Part shown: piece after piece, positions 45,210 to 52,311 of the stretch | Layout: every line of letters begins with the position of its first letter | Numbering within the stretch: position 1 is the first letter of the stretch | Source of the DNA: Zetaproteobacteria bacterium | GTDB lineage: Bacteria; Pseudomonadota; Alphaproteobacteria; Micavibrionales; Micavibrionaceae | Assembly: GCA_002747015.1 (NCBI GenBank) | Contig: NVXI01000006.1 | Coordinates: forward strand, 132,462 to 184,772 | Direction of reading: 5' to 3' | Length of the DNA stretch: 52,311 nucleotides | Program-made: the position numbers and the translations under genes | Notes under the pieces: model-generated | Told to the model about the DNA's origin: nothing | What the model saw: the letters and a program-made list of their open reading frames with translations, nothing else | Databases searched by the model: none

Positions 45210-46023
45210 TATCCCGATTTCGGTGCTCATCACGACTAAGAATGAAGAAAGCAATATTGCGCGATGTCTTGATGCATTGAAATATTTTTCTCAAGTCATA
45301 GTCATTGATTCGCACAGCAGTGATAATACTTGCGATATATCTCGTCGCTTCGGGGTGGAAACGATCCTCTATAAATGGAATGGGCAATATCCTAAAAAGC
45401 GTCAATGGTGTCTGGAAACTCTTAATATACAGCATGATTGGGTGTTTTTTGTTGATGCAGATGAGGTTGTGACACCTGCTTGTGTCGAGGAGATAAGAAC
45501 CTTATTTCAAGAGCCACGCGCAGAAGCTGGGTTTTTTGTGAAGGGGGAATATGTCTTGGATGGAACCGTATTGCGCCATGGATTAAAGAATAACAAGCTC
45601 GCTCTGATTCACCGTGAAAGGTTAGAGTTTCCGGTTGTTGATGACTTATCTATTGATGGTATGGGAGAGATTGAAGGGCATTACCAACCTGTTCTGAAAT
45701 CAGAGTACGCCCGTGCAGATATCGGGCAAATCTGTGCGCCGTTGCTTCATTATGCTTATGAAGATGATAAAGAGTGGTTAGAACGTCATGAACGTTATGC
45801 AGCGTGGGAATCCGAGATGACAAAACGTGGTATTTGGCCCAAGGATCCGATTCTTTGGCGGCAAATGGTGAAAACGTGGCTTAGAAAGTCAATTTTTCGT
45901 TCATATGCGATGTTTTTGTACTCCTATATTGTAAAACTAGGGTTTCTTGATGGTAAAATGGGGTATCGACTTGCTCTTAGTCGTCAAAGATATTGCGCGC
46001 TTATTTACCGAAAGTTGAATTGA
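45202..46023 (+). CDS. glycosyltransferase family 2 (WaaE/KdtX-like)
   Basis: A 274-residue protein. The start is set at ATG 45202 because homology begins at ISVLITTKNEESNIARCL; the open frame extends upstream inside the Wzz-like gene without a ribosome site. GT-A features are ITTKNEE, VIVIDSHSSDNT and the metal-binding FFVDADEVVT (DxD). The C-terminal half has LLHYAYEDDKEWLERHERYAAWE, characteristic of the WaaE/KdtX group that adds glucose to the LPS inner core or similar glycans. It is the last gene of the plus-strand arm and is convergent with the next GT2 gene, 15 bp between stops. Confidence 0.85.
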   Translation: MGDIPISVLITTKNEESNIARCLDALKYFSQVIVIDSHSSDNTCDISRRFGVETILYKWNGQYPKKRQWCLETLNIQHDWVFFVDADEVVTPACVEEIRTLFQEPRAEAGFFVKGEYVLDGTVLRHGLKNNKLALIHRERLEFPVVDDLSIDGMGEIEGHYQPVLKSEYARADIGQICAPLLHYAYEDDKEWLERHERYAAWESEMTKRGIWPKDPILWRQMVKTWLRKSIFRSYAMFLYSYIVKLGFLDGKMGYRLALSRQRYCALIYRKLN

Positions 46024-46038
46024 GTTTTACGCTCAAAG

Positions 46039-46884
46039 TTATGATGTCGTGTCTTTATTTTTTGAATCAATAACTTTAAGAATGATTGACTTTAAACCTC
46101 TGTAGAATGCTGGCGCAGCGTTCTTAAGTCGCCATGATATGGTTTGCACACATAAAATCCATAGATTTTTAGGCTGTGGTATCATGTCTAGATTTTCGCG
46201 GATAATATATTGCTCTTTACGGCCTAAGGTTGCGTTTTGTTGCGATATGCCACCCTGTTCAAAGATGCATATTGGTTTGTTTATATAAACTATCTTCTTG
46301 GCTTTGAGTAAGAATCTCACCGTAAAATCATAATCAGAAGCAATTTTGTATCGTAAGCTGTAGCGGAGTTTAAAGTCGCGAATTGTATGGCGACGATAGA
46401 GCATGGCTTGATGATGGGTGATCATTCCCCATGCAAGGTCTTTATAGCGTCTAGAGGCTTTATATATAGGTTTTTTTCTGTTGGTCTGCGGCTCTAGTGC
46501 ATCGCCATAGATAAAACTTGGCTTCTTTTTTGTGAGTGGGTATAGGGTTTTAAGGGTATTTTCGTTGGCTAGTTCATCTCCTGCATTTAAAAAGAGGAGG
46601 TAATGCCCATTTGCCTGCGCGATCCCTTTATTCATTGCGTCATAAATACCGTGATCCTCCTCGCTGATGAAGGAGAAGGGGATTTTATCGGATCGTGTGT
46701 TAGTGCGCCTTTGACGCAAAAAATCAACTGTGTCATCGGTAGAGTTCCCGTCGATGACAATCCATTGAACGTCCGTAAATGATTGTTTTTCAATGGATTT
46801 ATATGTTTTTTGTAACCCTGTTAGATTGTTCAGGGTGATTGTTATGATACTGAACGTGGGGAAGTGTTTTGTGTAGGTGCTCAT
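46039..46884 (-). CDS. glycosyltransferase family 2 (WcaA-like)
   Basis: A 281-residue GT-A enzyme. It has FSIITITLNNLTGL, WIVIDGNSTDDT, SEEDHGIYDAMNKGIAQANG and YLLFLNAGDEL, the usual WcaA/colanic-acid-type GT2 series with NAGD as the metal-binding motif. HHQAMLYRR and ASDYDFTVRFLL form the acceptor-side signature. It lies 8 bp downstream of the Wza-like exporter gene on the same strand, so it belongs to that transcript. The sugar donor is unknown. It is not a close copy of the neighbouring plus-strand GT2. Confidence 0.88.
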   Translation of the reverse strand: MSTYTKHFPTFSIITITLNNLTGLQKTYKSIEKQSFTDVQWIVIDGNSTDDTVDFLRQRRTNTRSDKIPFSFISEEDHGIYDAMNKGIAQANGHYLLFLNAGDELANENTLKTLYPLTKKKPSFIYGDALEPQTNRKKPIYKASRRYKDLAWGMITHHQAMLYRRHTIRDFKLRYSLRYKIASDYDFTVRFLLKAKKIVYINKPICIFEQGGISQQNATLGRKEQYIIRENLDMIPQPKNLWILCVQTISWRLKNAAPAFYRGLKSIILKVIDSKNKDTTS

Positions 46885-46892
46885 GGGGAAAC

Positions 46893-49394
46893 TTAATCAC
46901 GTATGTCATTAATGAAAACGGAGGTAATGGCCAGATTGCTTAAAATTTGGCTGATATCTTTTGCGCTTTCAATAAAGTCAAAGGGCTTTGGATCGCGCGG
47001 TACAACAATTGTGGAGCCAGGCGGTATAAATATAGGTGTGTGATTCCAGCTATTGACCTGTAATGGTTGCGCACTACCATCTGGGTATAGGACAAAGGTA
47101 CGGTTCTTATCGGCGTGGTATGTAAAGCCGCCTGCCTCATGAATATAATTTAGTGGATCTTTATCTTTTTTGAATTGTAGGCTTGCCGGTGATAATACAT
47201 CACCGCTAACACGTACAGTGAGAGGGCGTTTTGGAATATATATGCGATCACCTTTTTCAAGGAGCATATCAAGTTCTGGCCGTGTGGCTAATATAGCGGG
47301 GTTTGTTTCTACGGTAATACGACCGACAGCCTCTATATTATTTAGCCTATTGGCAAGTTTACGGACCATGGCAATTTGCGTTGTGTCAGGTGGATTATTC
47401 TCACGTTCTATTGCGAGGGCAAGGCGTTGCTCCATATCATATGCCGCATTTCTAAAGCGCATTTCTTCGGTACGGCGTTCTGATTCGCGGCTGAAAATTG
47501 TGCCGGCGGGGTAGGCTTGGTCTGTGATACCGCCAGCGCGTGCGATGAGATTTGAGACTTTATCACTTGCCAATAAGTCATATTGACCAGGGTGATAAAC
47601 TTCACCGATGATCAACACTGTTCTGTTTTCCATTTTGCGGAATTTCTGATTGATGCGTATGGCGTCTCCTGCTGAGATGGCGATGAAATGCGGGTCTGTT
47701 TCGTTGAGGTTAATGAGAGTTCTTTGGGTGCCGCTTTTCCCATGTGTCTGATGGCCTGTTCCTAAATTTTTGGACGTGATTTCGATGCTCTCATGGTTGG
47801 CTTCTAATGTCATACCACCTGCAACGGCGAGGATATTATCCAGTGTTGTCCCTTGTGATACGGGATATAATCCAGGGCGACGAACTGCCCCGCGAACAAA
47901 GACAGATCGTTCTTTTAGGAAAGATTTTAAGGCCGGATCATTTGTCGCATAATGATCATTTATGCGCGATCCTTCTTCTGTTATTATGGCTCTGTTCGAA
48001 TCGTCATTTTTTTCATTGTAAGTATCTGAAATATCTTGATTTGATAAGAGTATAACAACGTCATTATCTTGCATTTTAAGATCAAATTCATTTTTCAATA
48101 CGAGACGAACCGGAAATTCAATAAACGTGGTTGTAAGCTGTTCTTCATCCCATCGTTCTATAATGCCGATAAGAGGGTATATATCGTCCCCTAAAATATC
48201 CTTATTTTGTAGAAGACTGGTCAATGTTTTGTTTTTACTTAAATCATGTAGACCTGGATTTCGCGTTGCCCCGATCAGTTCTATCGTACCCGTTCTTTTT
48301 TCAACGCCTTTTAATACGCTGAGTATTGAGCTGTCACCGAATATAGGGGCAAAAGAGTCTGATATCTCTGTGACGTTTTCTTGTCCAGCGGCAGTTAAAG
48401 TAAGCTGGATAAAACGGTTGTTTCCCTGTGTGAGAACACCACCTGCAAAATCCAGCATTGCATTGAGGCTGAGTTTTTCACTGTTTTGACGAGTATGCTT
48501 ATTTATACCATGCGTTAACTTTTTGATTTCATAGATGCCGGAGCGTTTCACTGCGCCGGCGATGGCAACAGTAGGCCCGATTGGTGGTACGATGATACGA
48601 TCACCATCGCGTAAGCGCATATCCATGTATGGTGCGCCATGCATCAACAAAGAATAAAGGTCAATAATTGTTCCGCGCCCGCCTCGTACGAGTTTGATGT
48701 TGCGTAGTGATCCATTTTTTTGTACGCCTCCGGCTTGCATAAGGACATCAAGTGCGGTGTGAAAGGCGTTCACTGTTTTTCTTCCGGGATGCTTAACATG
48801 CCCGACAACAAGAACACTTATTTGTCTTATAGAGGAAAGTGAGACATATGCCTGTGTGTTGTGGAATGATGATAAATGTGCATTTACTGCCCCGCGTAAT
48901 TGCGCGATTGTCCGCCCTGCTGCTGGAATTGGAGGGAATTCTTTGATTGATAATATGCCATGCGTGTTGATTTTGTAAGTGTCTTGGTCTGACCTGCGCC
49001 CTGTAAAGGTTATTTGTAGCTCATCACCACTACCAAGGACAAAATCATCTTGCACCGCGCCCATTGGTGTTTGCGTATTGCCTATATTTTGTGTGGTATT
49101 ATTGTCTGCGAATAGATCATAACCAAATTGTTTTGGTTCATCTATCAGGCGGGTTGCATATATTGCTTCTAGTGCAGATGGTTTTTCGAAGAGGTGTTTG
49201 AGGTTTTCTTTTTGTGCATGATTGTATTTTGTCTTTAAGGCTTCTCTTCGATGTTTGGAGGGTTCTGGTGGTTTTGTGTGCTGTTCTTGTTGCCATGGGG
49301 AATATGTCGGCAGAGTGTCGGCGCGTACTGTATGCAAAAGCGTTACGGTACACAGTAGAAAAAGAAGCACTATAAAAGTATAAAGTTTCGGCAT
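46893..49394 (-). CDS. Wza-like polysaccharide export protein with multiple SLBB domains
   Basis: An 833-residue protein; ATG 49394 is chosen because it starts the signal peptide (MPKLYTFIVLLFLLC, ending VRA) and skips nine residues of open frame. After about 120 residues comes the polysaccharide-export domain (FVLGSGDELQITFTG, GILSIKEFPPIPAAGRTIAQL), followed by several SLBB domains: VLVVGHVKHPGRK, VAIAGAVKRSGIYEI, VFVRGAVRRPGLYPV, VLIIGEVYHPGQYDL and VRVSGDVLSPA. It is about twice as long as E. coli Wza (about 380) and resembles the longer multi-SLBB exporters. No lipobox Cys follows the signal peptide, unlike Wza. It forms or lines the outer-membrane export channel. A GT2 gene follows 8 bp downstream. 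Confidence 0.88.
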   Translation of the reverse strand: MPKLYTFIVLLFLLCTVTLLHTVRADTLPTYSPWQQEQHTKPPEPSKHRREALKTKYNHAQKENLKHLFEKPSALEAIYATRLIDEPKQFGYDLFADNNTTQNIGNTQTPMGAVQDDFVLGSGDELQITFTGRRSDQDTYKINTHGILSIKEFPPIPAAGRTIAQLRGAVNAHLSSFHNTQAYVSLSSIRQISVLVVGHVKHPGRKTVNAFHTALDVLMQAGGVQKNGSLRNIKLVRGGRGTIIDLYSLLMHGAPYMDMRLRDGDRIIVPPIGPTVAIAGAVKRSGIYEIKKLTHGINKHTRQNSEKLSLNAMLDFAGGVLTQGNNRFIQLTLTAAGQENVTEISDSFAPIFGDSSILSVLKGVEKRTGTIELIGATRNPGLHDLSKNKTLTSLLQNKDILGDDIYPLIGIIERWDEEQLTTTFIEFPVRLVLKNEFDLKMQDNDVVILLSNQDISDTYNEKNDDSNRAIITEEGSRINDHYATNDPALKSFLKERSVFVRGAVRRPGLYPVSQGTTLDNILAVAGGMTLEANHESIEITSKNLGTGHQTHGKSGTQRTLINLNETDPHFIAISAGDAIRINQKFRKMENRTVLIIGEVYHPGQYDLLASDKVSNLIARAGGITDQAYPAGTIFSRESERRTEEMRFRNAAYDMEQRLALAIERENNPPDTTQIAMVRKLANRLNNIEAVGRITVETNPAILATRPELDMLLEKGDRIYIPKRPLTVRVSGDVLSPASLQFKKDKDPLNYIHEAGGFTYHADKNRTFVLYPDGSAQPLQVNSWNHTPIFIPPGSTIVVPRDPKPFDFIESAKDISQILSNLAITSVFINDIRD

Positions 49395-49489
49395 AATTAT
49401 TCCGAAGTGAGAATTACACAATAGATTGACTATATCTGCTTTGGTCCTGATTGTGAATCGTTCTTGCCTAATAACCCACAGTTAATGCT

Positions 49490-51223
49490 TTAATCCAAGG
49501 ATTCGTCTTTGTGGGCGCGATTATGTGTTTCGGCATTTTCAAGGATAGCGTAGGCGATGGTCGTGACATAGCTGTTTATGCGGCGATAATCTCGAATAAT
49601 GTCGGTGTGAAGGGCGCTGGTTGATAGTGTTTCAGGGATACCCTCACGCAAGCGTTGAAAATGTCTTTCCGAGCTTTTCATCGCAGCTTTGCGAACCATT
49701 TTTTTGCCTTCAACGAGTTGCCGTGCGAGTATGGGGTCTTCGGACATGAAGATGGCCTGTGCAATCTTCATGTTTGTCAGGATTGTCTTGTGAAATTCTT
49801 GTATTTCTTTAAAGCCGGCTTTGGAGAACCTGTTCTTTTTATTTATTTTAAGAAGAACCAAATCGACGAGACTGTTATCTATAATATCACCAATATGTTC
49901 TATATTTGTTGAAAAGGATAATATTTGGACAAACCGGTCTGATTCTTTGGGGTCTAGTGCCTCTTGATTGACGCGAGTCAGATAAAGTTTGATTGAGTTG
50001 TGAAGTTTGTCGACAATATCATCTGATTCTTTGATTCGTTCTGTTATGCTTATGTCTTCATCTTTTAAGGCGGCCATTGAGTCGGTAAACATATCTTCAA
50101 CGATTTTGGCGATTCGTAGCGTTTCTCGCGCTGCGCCTGCCAACGCAATGGTTGGAGAGGATAGGGCGGTCTCATCAAGGTAAAGTGGTTTTTCTTTTTC
50201 ATCAATTTGCGTGGGTACGTAGGGTACCAGATTCTTACATAGTTTTGATAGTGTGGGGATGAAGGGTAAAAATATACAGGCGAGTAGCACGTTGAATATT
50301 GTATGGAAATGTATGATTTCGCGACTCGCTGCAATTTCAATGCTGCTGAATGTGTTTATAAGTATCCCAAGAAAAGGCAGTATTAATATAATGCATGAAA
50401 TGCGCATGATGAGATTGCCGGTTGTTATGCGCCGTGCTCGCGCATCCATTTTGAATGTCATTGCGTATGGGATGATGGCGCCGCCTAGATTTGCGCCAAG
50501 TACAAGCAGGAAGCCAAGATGCATATTGATTAGTCCGCTTGAGGTGAATGAAGCAATGATAAGCACTGCGGCCAGTGATGAGTGAAGCATCCATGTCATT
50601 AGTCCTGCGATGAGAAGTGCCAAAAGTGGTTCATTCTCCAGTGGCTTCAGGATAAGGGGGAGCGTCTCTGATTCTCCTAAAGGCAGTGCACTTTCTTTTA
50701 TGATACTTAAAGAGAGTAATACGAGGCCTAGGCCAATAAGGGCACGTGCGATGTGTTTCTTGCGACCGCTGTGTTCGTAGCGGTGATGCAAAGCAACGCC
50801 CGTAAATATAAATACGGGCATAAGCCACGATAGGTCGAATGTTAATACTTGCGCGACAAGGGTTGTGCTAACATCAGCGCCAATGATAACGGCAAGCCCC
50901 GCCGCGGTGCCAATCATTTTTTTAGATGCGAAGGATGCACATATCATTGCAGTTGCAGTGGAGCTTTGTAGAATGGCGGTCACACCAAGCCCTGCGAGGA
51001 ATGCTTTTATACGGCTATTTGTGTTTGTGGCGATAATACGTTGCAGTGACGTCGCGTAAGCGCGTGTAAAGCCGAGCTTGATCATTCTGGTTCCCCAGAG
51101 GAGTAGGGATACTGCCCCAATGATTTTGAGCAAGGTCAATGTGACGGATGTCTGTATTGCCTCAGGGGCGATAGTCTCTATAAGTGGTGTATTGATTATC
51201 TCTGTGATGATTGTGTCTGGCAT
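49490..51223 (-). CDS. Na/Pi cotransporter-family protein with PhoU-like domain
   Basis: A 577-residue protein. The first 340 residues hold about eight to ten transmembrane helices with two inverted repeats, each with the family signature: AILQSSTATAMICASF and MLHSSLAAVLIIASF, together with IIGADVSTTLVAQ and VLGANLGGAIIPY. The C-terminal 200 residues are helical and PhoU-like (MFTDSMAALKDEDISITERI, FSTNIEHIGDIIDNSL, REGIPETLSTSALHTDIIRDYRRI). This NptA/YjbB arrangement mediates sodium-dependent phosphate movement across the inner membrane, with direction not determinable here. No good Shine-Dalgarno precedes ATG 51223. It is divergent from the rRNA operon. Confidence 0.9.
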   Translation of the reverse strand: MPDTIITEIINTPLIETIAPEAIQTSVTLTLLKIIGAVSLLLWGTRMIKLGFTRAYATSLQRIIATNTNSRIKAFLAGLGVTAILQSSTATAMICASFASKKMIGTAAGLAVIIGADVSTTLVAQVLTFDLSWLMPVFIFTGVALHHRYEHSGRKKHIARALIGLGLVLLSLSIIKESALPLGESETLPLILKPLENEPLLALLIAGLMTWMLHSSLAAVLIIASFTSSGLINMHLGFLLVLGANLGGAIIPYAMTFKMDARARRITTGNLIMRISCIILILPFLGILINTFSSIEIAASREIIHFHTIFNVLLACIFLPFIPTLSKLCKNLVPYVPTQIDEKEKPLYLDETALSSPTIALAGAARETLRIAKIVEDMFTDSMAALKDEDISITERIKESDDIVDKLHNSIKLYLTRVNQEALDPKESDRFVQILSFSTNIEHIGDIIDNSLVDLVLLKINKKNRFSKAGFKEIQEFHKTILTNMKIAQAIFMSEDPILARQLVEGKKMVRKAAMKSSERHFQRLREGIPETLSTSALHTDIIRDYRRINSYVTTIAYAILENAETHNRAHKDESLD

Positions 51224-51484
51224 GAGAACCGCTGTACGTTATTCTTGATTATTTATGTCGTAGAGAATGACACTTATCGTGTGGGTCGACAAGAGGGTGT
51301 GTTTTTTCTCTGTGTTGCGCCGCATTTAATTTAGATGAGTGTTTTTCAGTGCTTATTTATCATCTTTTGGGTGTTGTGGGTTTACTATAGTAAGTCATCT
51401 GGTGAGAGGGGCGGCATACGATTGGTTGAATGGTGTATTTGGGCGGTCTGGCAGGCCCTGTAAGTGTCTGATATTTTTGTGTTT

Positions 51485-51525
51485 TTAAAAAAACTTTAAA
51501 AAACTTTAAAAAAACGCAAAAACTT
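51485..51525 (+). promoter_or_regulatory. UP-element-like A-tracts before rrn P1
   Basis: Repeated AAAAAACTTT units with A7 runs lie immediately upstream of the P1 -35 box. AT-rich phased A-tracts in this position are typical UP elements contacted by the RNA polymerase alpha subunit and raise rRNA promoter strength. Confidence 0.6.
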
Positions 51526-51527
51526 GT

Positions 51528-51556
51528 TTGACAGGTGAGGATCATCTGCGTATAAA
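51528..51556 (+). promoter_or_regulatory. rrn promoter P1
   Basis: Perfect -35 TTGACA at 51528-51533, a 17-base spacer, and -10 TATAAA at 51551-51556, followed by a C-rich discriminator (CCCCACACG). It lies about 670 nt before 16S, normal for rRNA operons with a long leader. Confidence 0.85.
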
Positions 51557-51629
51557 CCCCACACGTTCTGCGGACAAGCAGTGTTTGAAAACAGAGCGGA
51601 CGGCACTGAAAAATATTTTAAAATAATGT

Positions 51630-51658
51630 TTGACAGGGACGGGAGAGACAAGTATAAC
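51630..51658 (+). promoter_or_regulatory. rrn promoter P2
   Basis: Perfect -35 TTGACA at 51630-51635, 17-base spacer, -10 TATAAC at 51653-51658. The flanks resemble P1 (TTTGACAGG upstream; CCCCTCTCACG downstream), suggesting a duplicated promoter 102 bp away. Confidence 0.8.
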
Positions 51659-51750
51659 CCCTCTCACGCTTCACTAAAACGACTTAGAAATGAAGCATCT
51701 AAGGGCTTGAAAAAACAGATTAAATTAAGTCTTTTTCTTCAAGTTTTAGG

Positions 51751-51780
51751 TTGACAAGCAAATGAGCTTATGTTTATATG
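51751..51780 (+). promoter_or_regulatory. possible third rrn promoter
   Basis: Perfect -35 TTGACA at 51751-51756 with an 18-base spacer and a weak -10 TATATG at 51775-51780. Less certain than P1 and P2. Confidence 0.4.
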
Positions 51781-52025
51781 TGGCATCAATCAAAAAATTG
51801 ACTAGACTGGATTTATTCAGTTGCATGCGACTTAAGTCGGGCGGAAGTTTTGCCTTAAGTAGCGCGGTTCTTGTACATCGTGAATAGGAAAGAAGAGATA
51901 CGCAGGCGGCAGTGTTTGTTATTGCATTGGGTGCATTAACTAAGAAAAGACTGTTTGCCACTCTTAATTCAAAAGCGCTTCGGCGTGGATGGTTTTGGGT
52001 AAAATGTGTATCTTCTATGACGCAC

Positions 52026-52080
52026 AGTGATCACCTTTTGATCCTTCGTACTTGTACGAAATTTGAAAGGCGCGATCACT
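52026..52080 (+). other. long imperfect hairpin in the 16S leader
   Basis: Nested inverted repeats: AGTGATC/GATCACT outside, CCTTT/AAAGG in the middle, and TTCGTAC/GTACGAA with a two-base loop inside, separated by small internal loops. It sits about 150 nt before 16S and is probably a leader RNA structure involved in antitermination or processing of the pre-rRNA. Confidence 0.75.
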
Positions 52081-52228
52081 AAACCGTGACTTTGGATTTA
52101 TTTGAAGTCACAAACAGCAAAATGTAATATCTTTTAAAGATGTTGCATCGCAAGCAAGCAGGTCTTTTTGAATACTAAATTACTTCAAAAAACCAAAAAA
52201 TTTCTTTTTTGAGCATTTTGATGGATAC

Positions 52229-52311
52229 AAACTTAAGAGTTTGATCCTGGCTCAGAACGAACGCTGGCGGCAGGCCTAACACATGCAAGTCGAACGGACT
52301 CTTCGGAGTTA
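52229..52311 (+). rRNA. rrs: 16S ribosomal RNA, 5' end (partial)
   Basis: AGAGTTTGATCCTGGCTCAG begins the conserved 5' end, followed by AACGAACGCTGGCGGCAGGC and CTAACACATGCAAGTCGAAC, the alphaproteobacterial type. The mature 5' end is placed at 52229 by analogy with E. coli, eight bases before GAGTTTG. The gene leaves the window after about 83 nt, at the start of variable region V1. Confidence 0.97.

Larger units (their letters stand above)
51224..52228 (+). other. non-coding region upstream of the rRNA operon
   Basis: About 1 kb between the Na/Pi transporter and 16S. It contains an A-tract element, two excellent and one weaker tandem promoters, and a leader hairpin, listed separately. I see no convincing gene in it; the only ORFs are short, lack ribosome sites and overlap the leader. 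Confidence 0.8.

Noticed and set aside
46018..46045. Hairpin between the two convergent glycosyltransferase genes
   Set aside because: A five-base TTGAG/CTCAA stem without a T-run is too weak to call a terminator.
51746..51961. Minus-strand ORF of 71 codons before 16S
   Set aside because: It overlaps the third promoter box and rRNA leader, has no ribosome site, and shows no recognisable protein features.

Overview
The window is a 52.3 kb piece of an alphaproteobacterial chromosome with moderately AT-rich DNA. The lineage call rests on three things: the first 83 nt of an alphaproteobacterial-type 16S rRNA gene at the right edge, the alphaproteobacterial cluster tsaD-gpsA / hemC-hemD-mitofilin(Mic60-like)-hemY, and a GapR (DUF2312) protein. 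The order or genus cannot be fixed from this sequence.

Layout. (1) 1-3078: the 5' part of a DUF4132-type gene leaving the left edge, a small secreted protein with PPGLAK repeats, and an orphan HELMH metallopeptidase-like protein. (2) 3109-25404, minus strand: the standout region, an apparent three-gene operon of about 22.3 kb encoding enormous modular surface-fibre proteins. The first product (about 4656 residues) has a TadE/pseudopilin-like N-terminus, many YadA-head-like and phage-fibre-like repeat blocks, and a C-terminal S74 endosialidase-type chaperone followed by a membrane helix. The second (1568 residues) has the same modules, an N-terminal signal peptide, and again S74 plus a membrane helix. 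The third (1202 residues) has four LamG-like lectin domains and a DUF1566-type C-terminus. (3) 25594-28177: an ABC1/UbiB-family kinase, an IcmL/DotI-like secreted protein and gapR. (4) 28255-32599, minus: CDGSH protein, acs, gpsA and tsaD, reading as one operon in the order tsaD-gpsA-acs-CDGSH. (5) 32625-37434, plus: hemC, hemD, mitofilin-like and hemY. (6) 37464-40838: three poorly characterised proteins plus a rhomboid protease. (7) 40956-49394: a TauE/SafE permease, then a polysaccharide locus in two convergent arms (O-antigen ligase/polymerase, GT4, Wzz-like and GT2 on plus; Wza-like exporter and GT2 on minus). (8) 49490-51223: a Na/Pi-cotransporter-PhoU protein. (9) 51224-52228: about 1 kb of non-coding DNA holding tandem rRNA promoters, an A-tract upstream element and a leader hairpin, then 16S.

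How the parts may work together. The heme, ubiquinone-kinase and acetate genes are housekeeping. The surface character of the window comes from the giant fibre operon and the polysaccharide locus. The fibre operon looks like a chimeric trimeric-adhesin system: repeated shaft and head blocks joined by recurring connector modules, folded by self-cleaving S74 chaperones, with a lectin-rich protein encoded last. The N-terminal pilin-like anchor and the membrane helices downstream of S74 are unusual and are the best candidate here for something undescribed.
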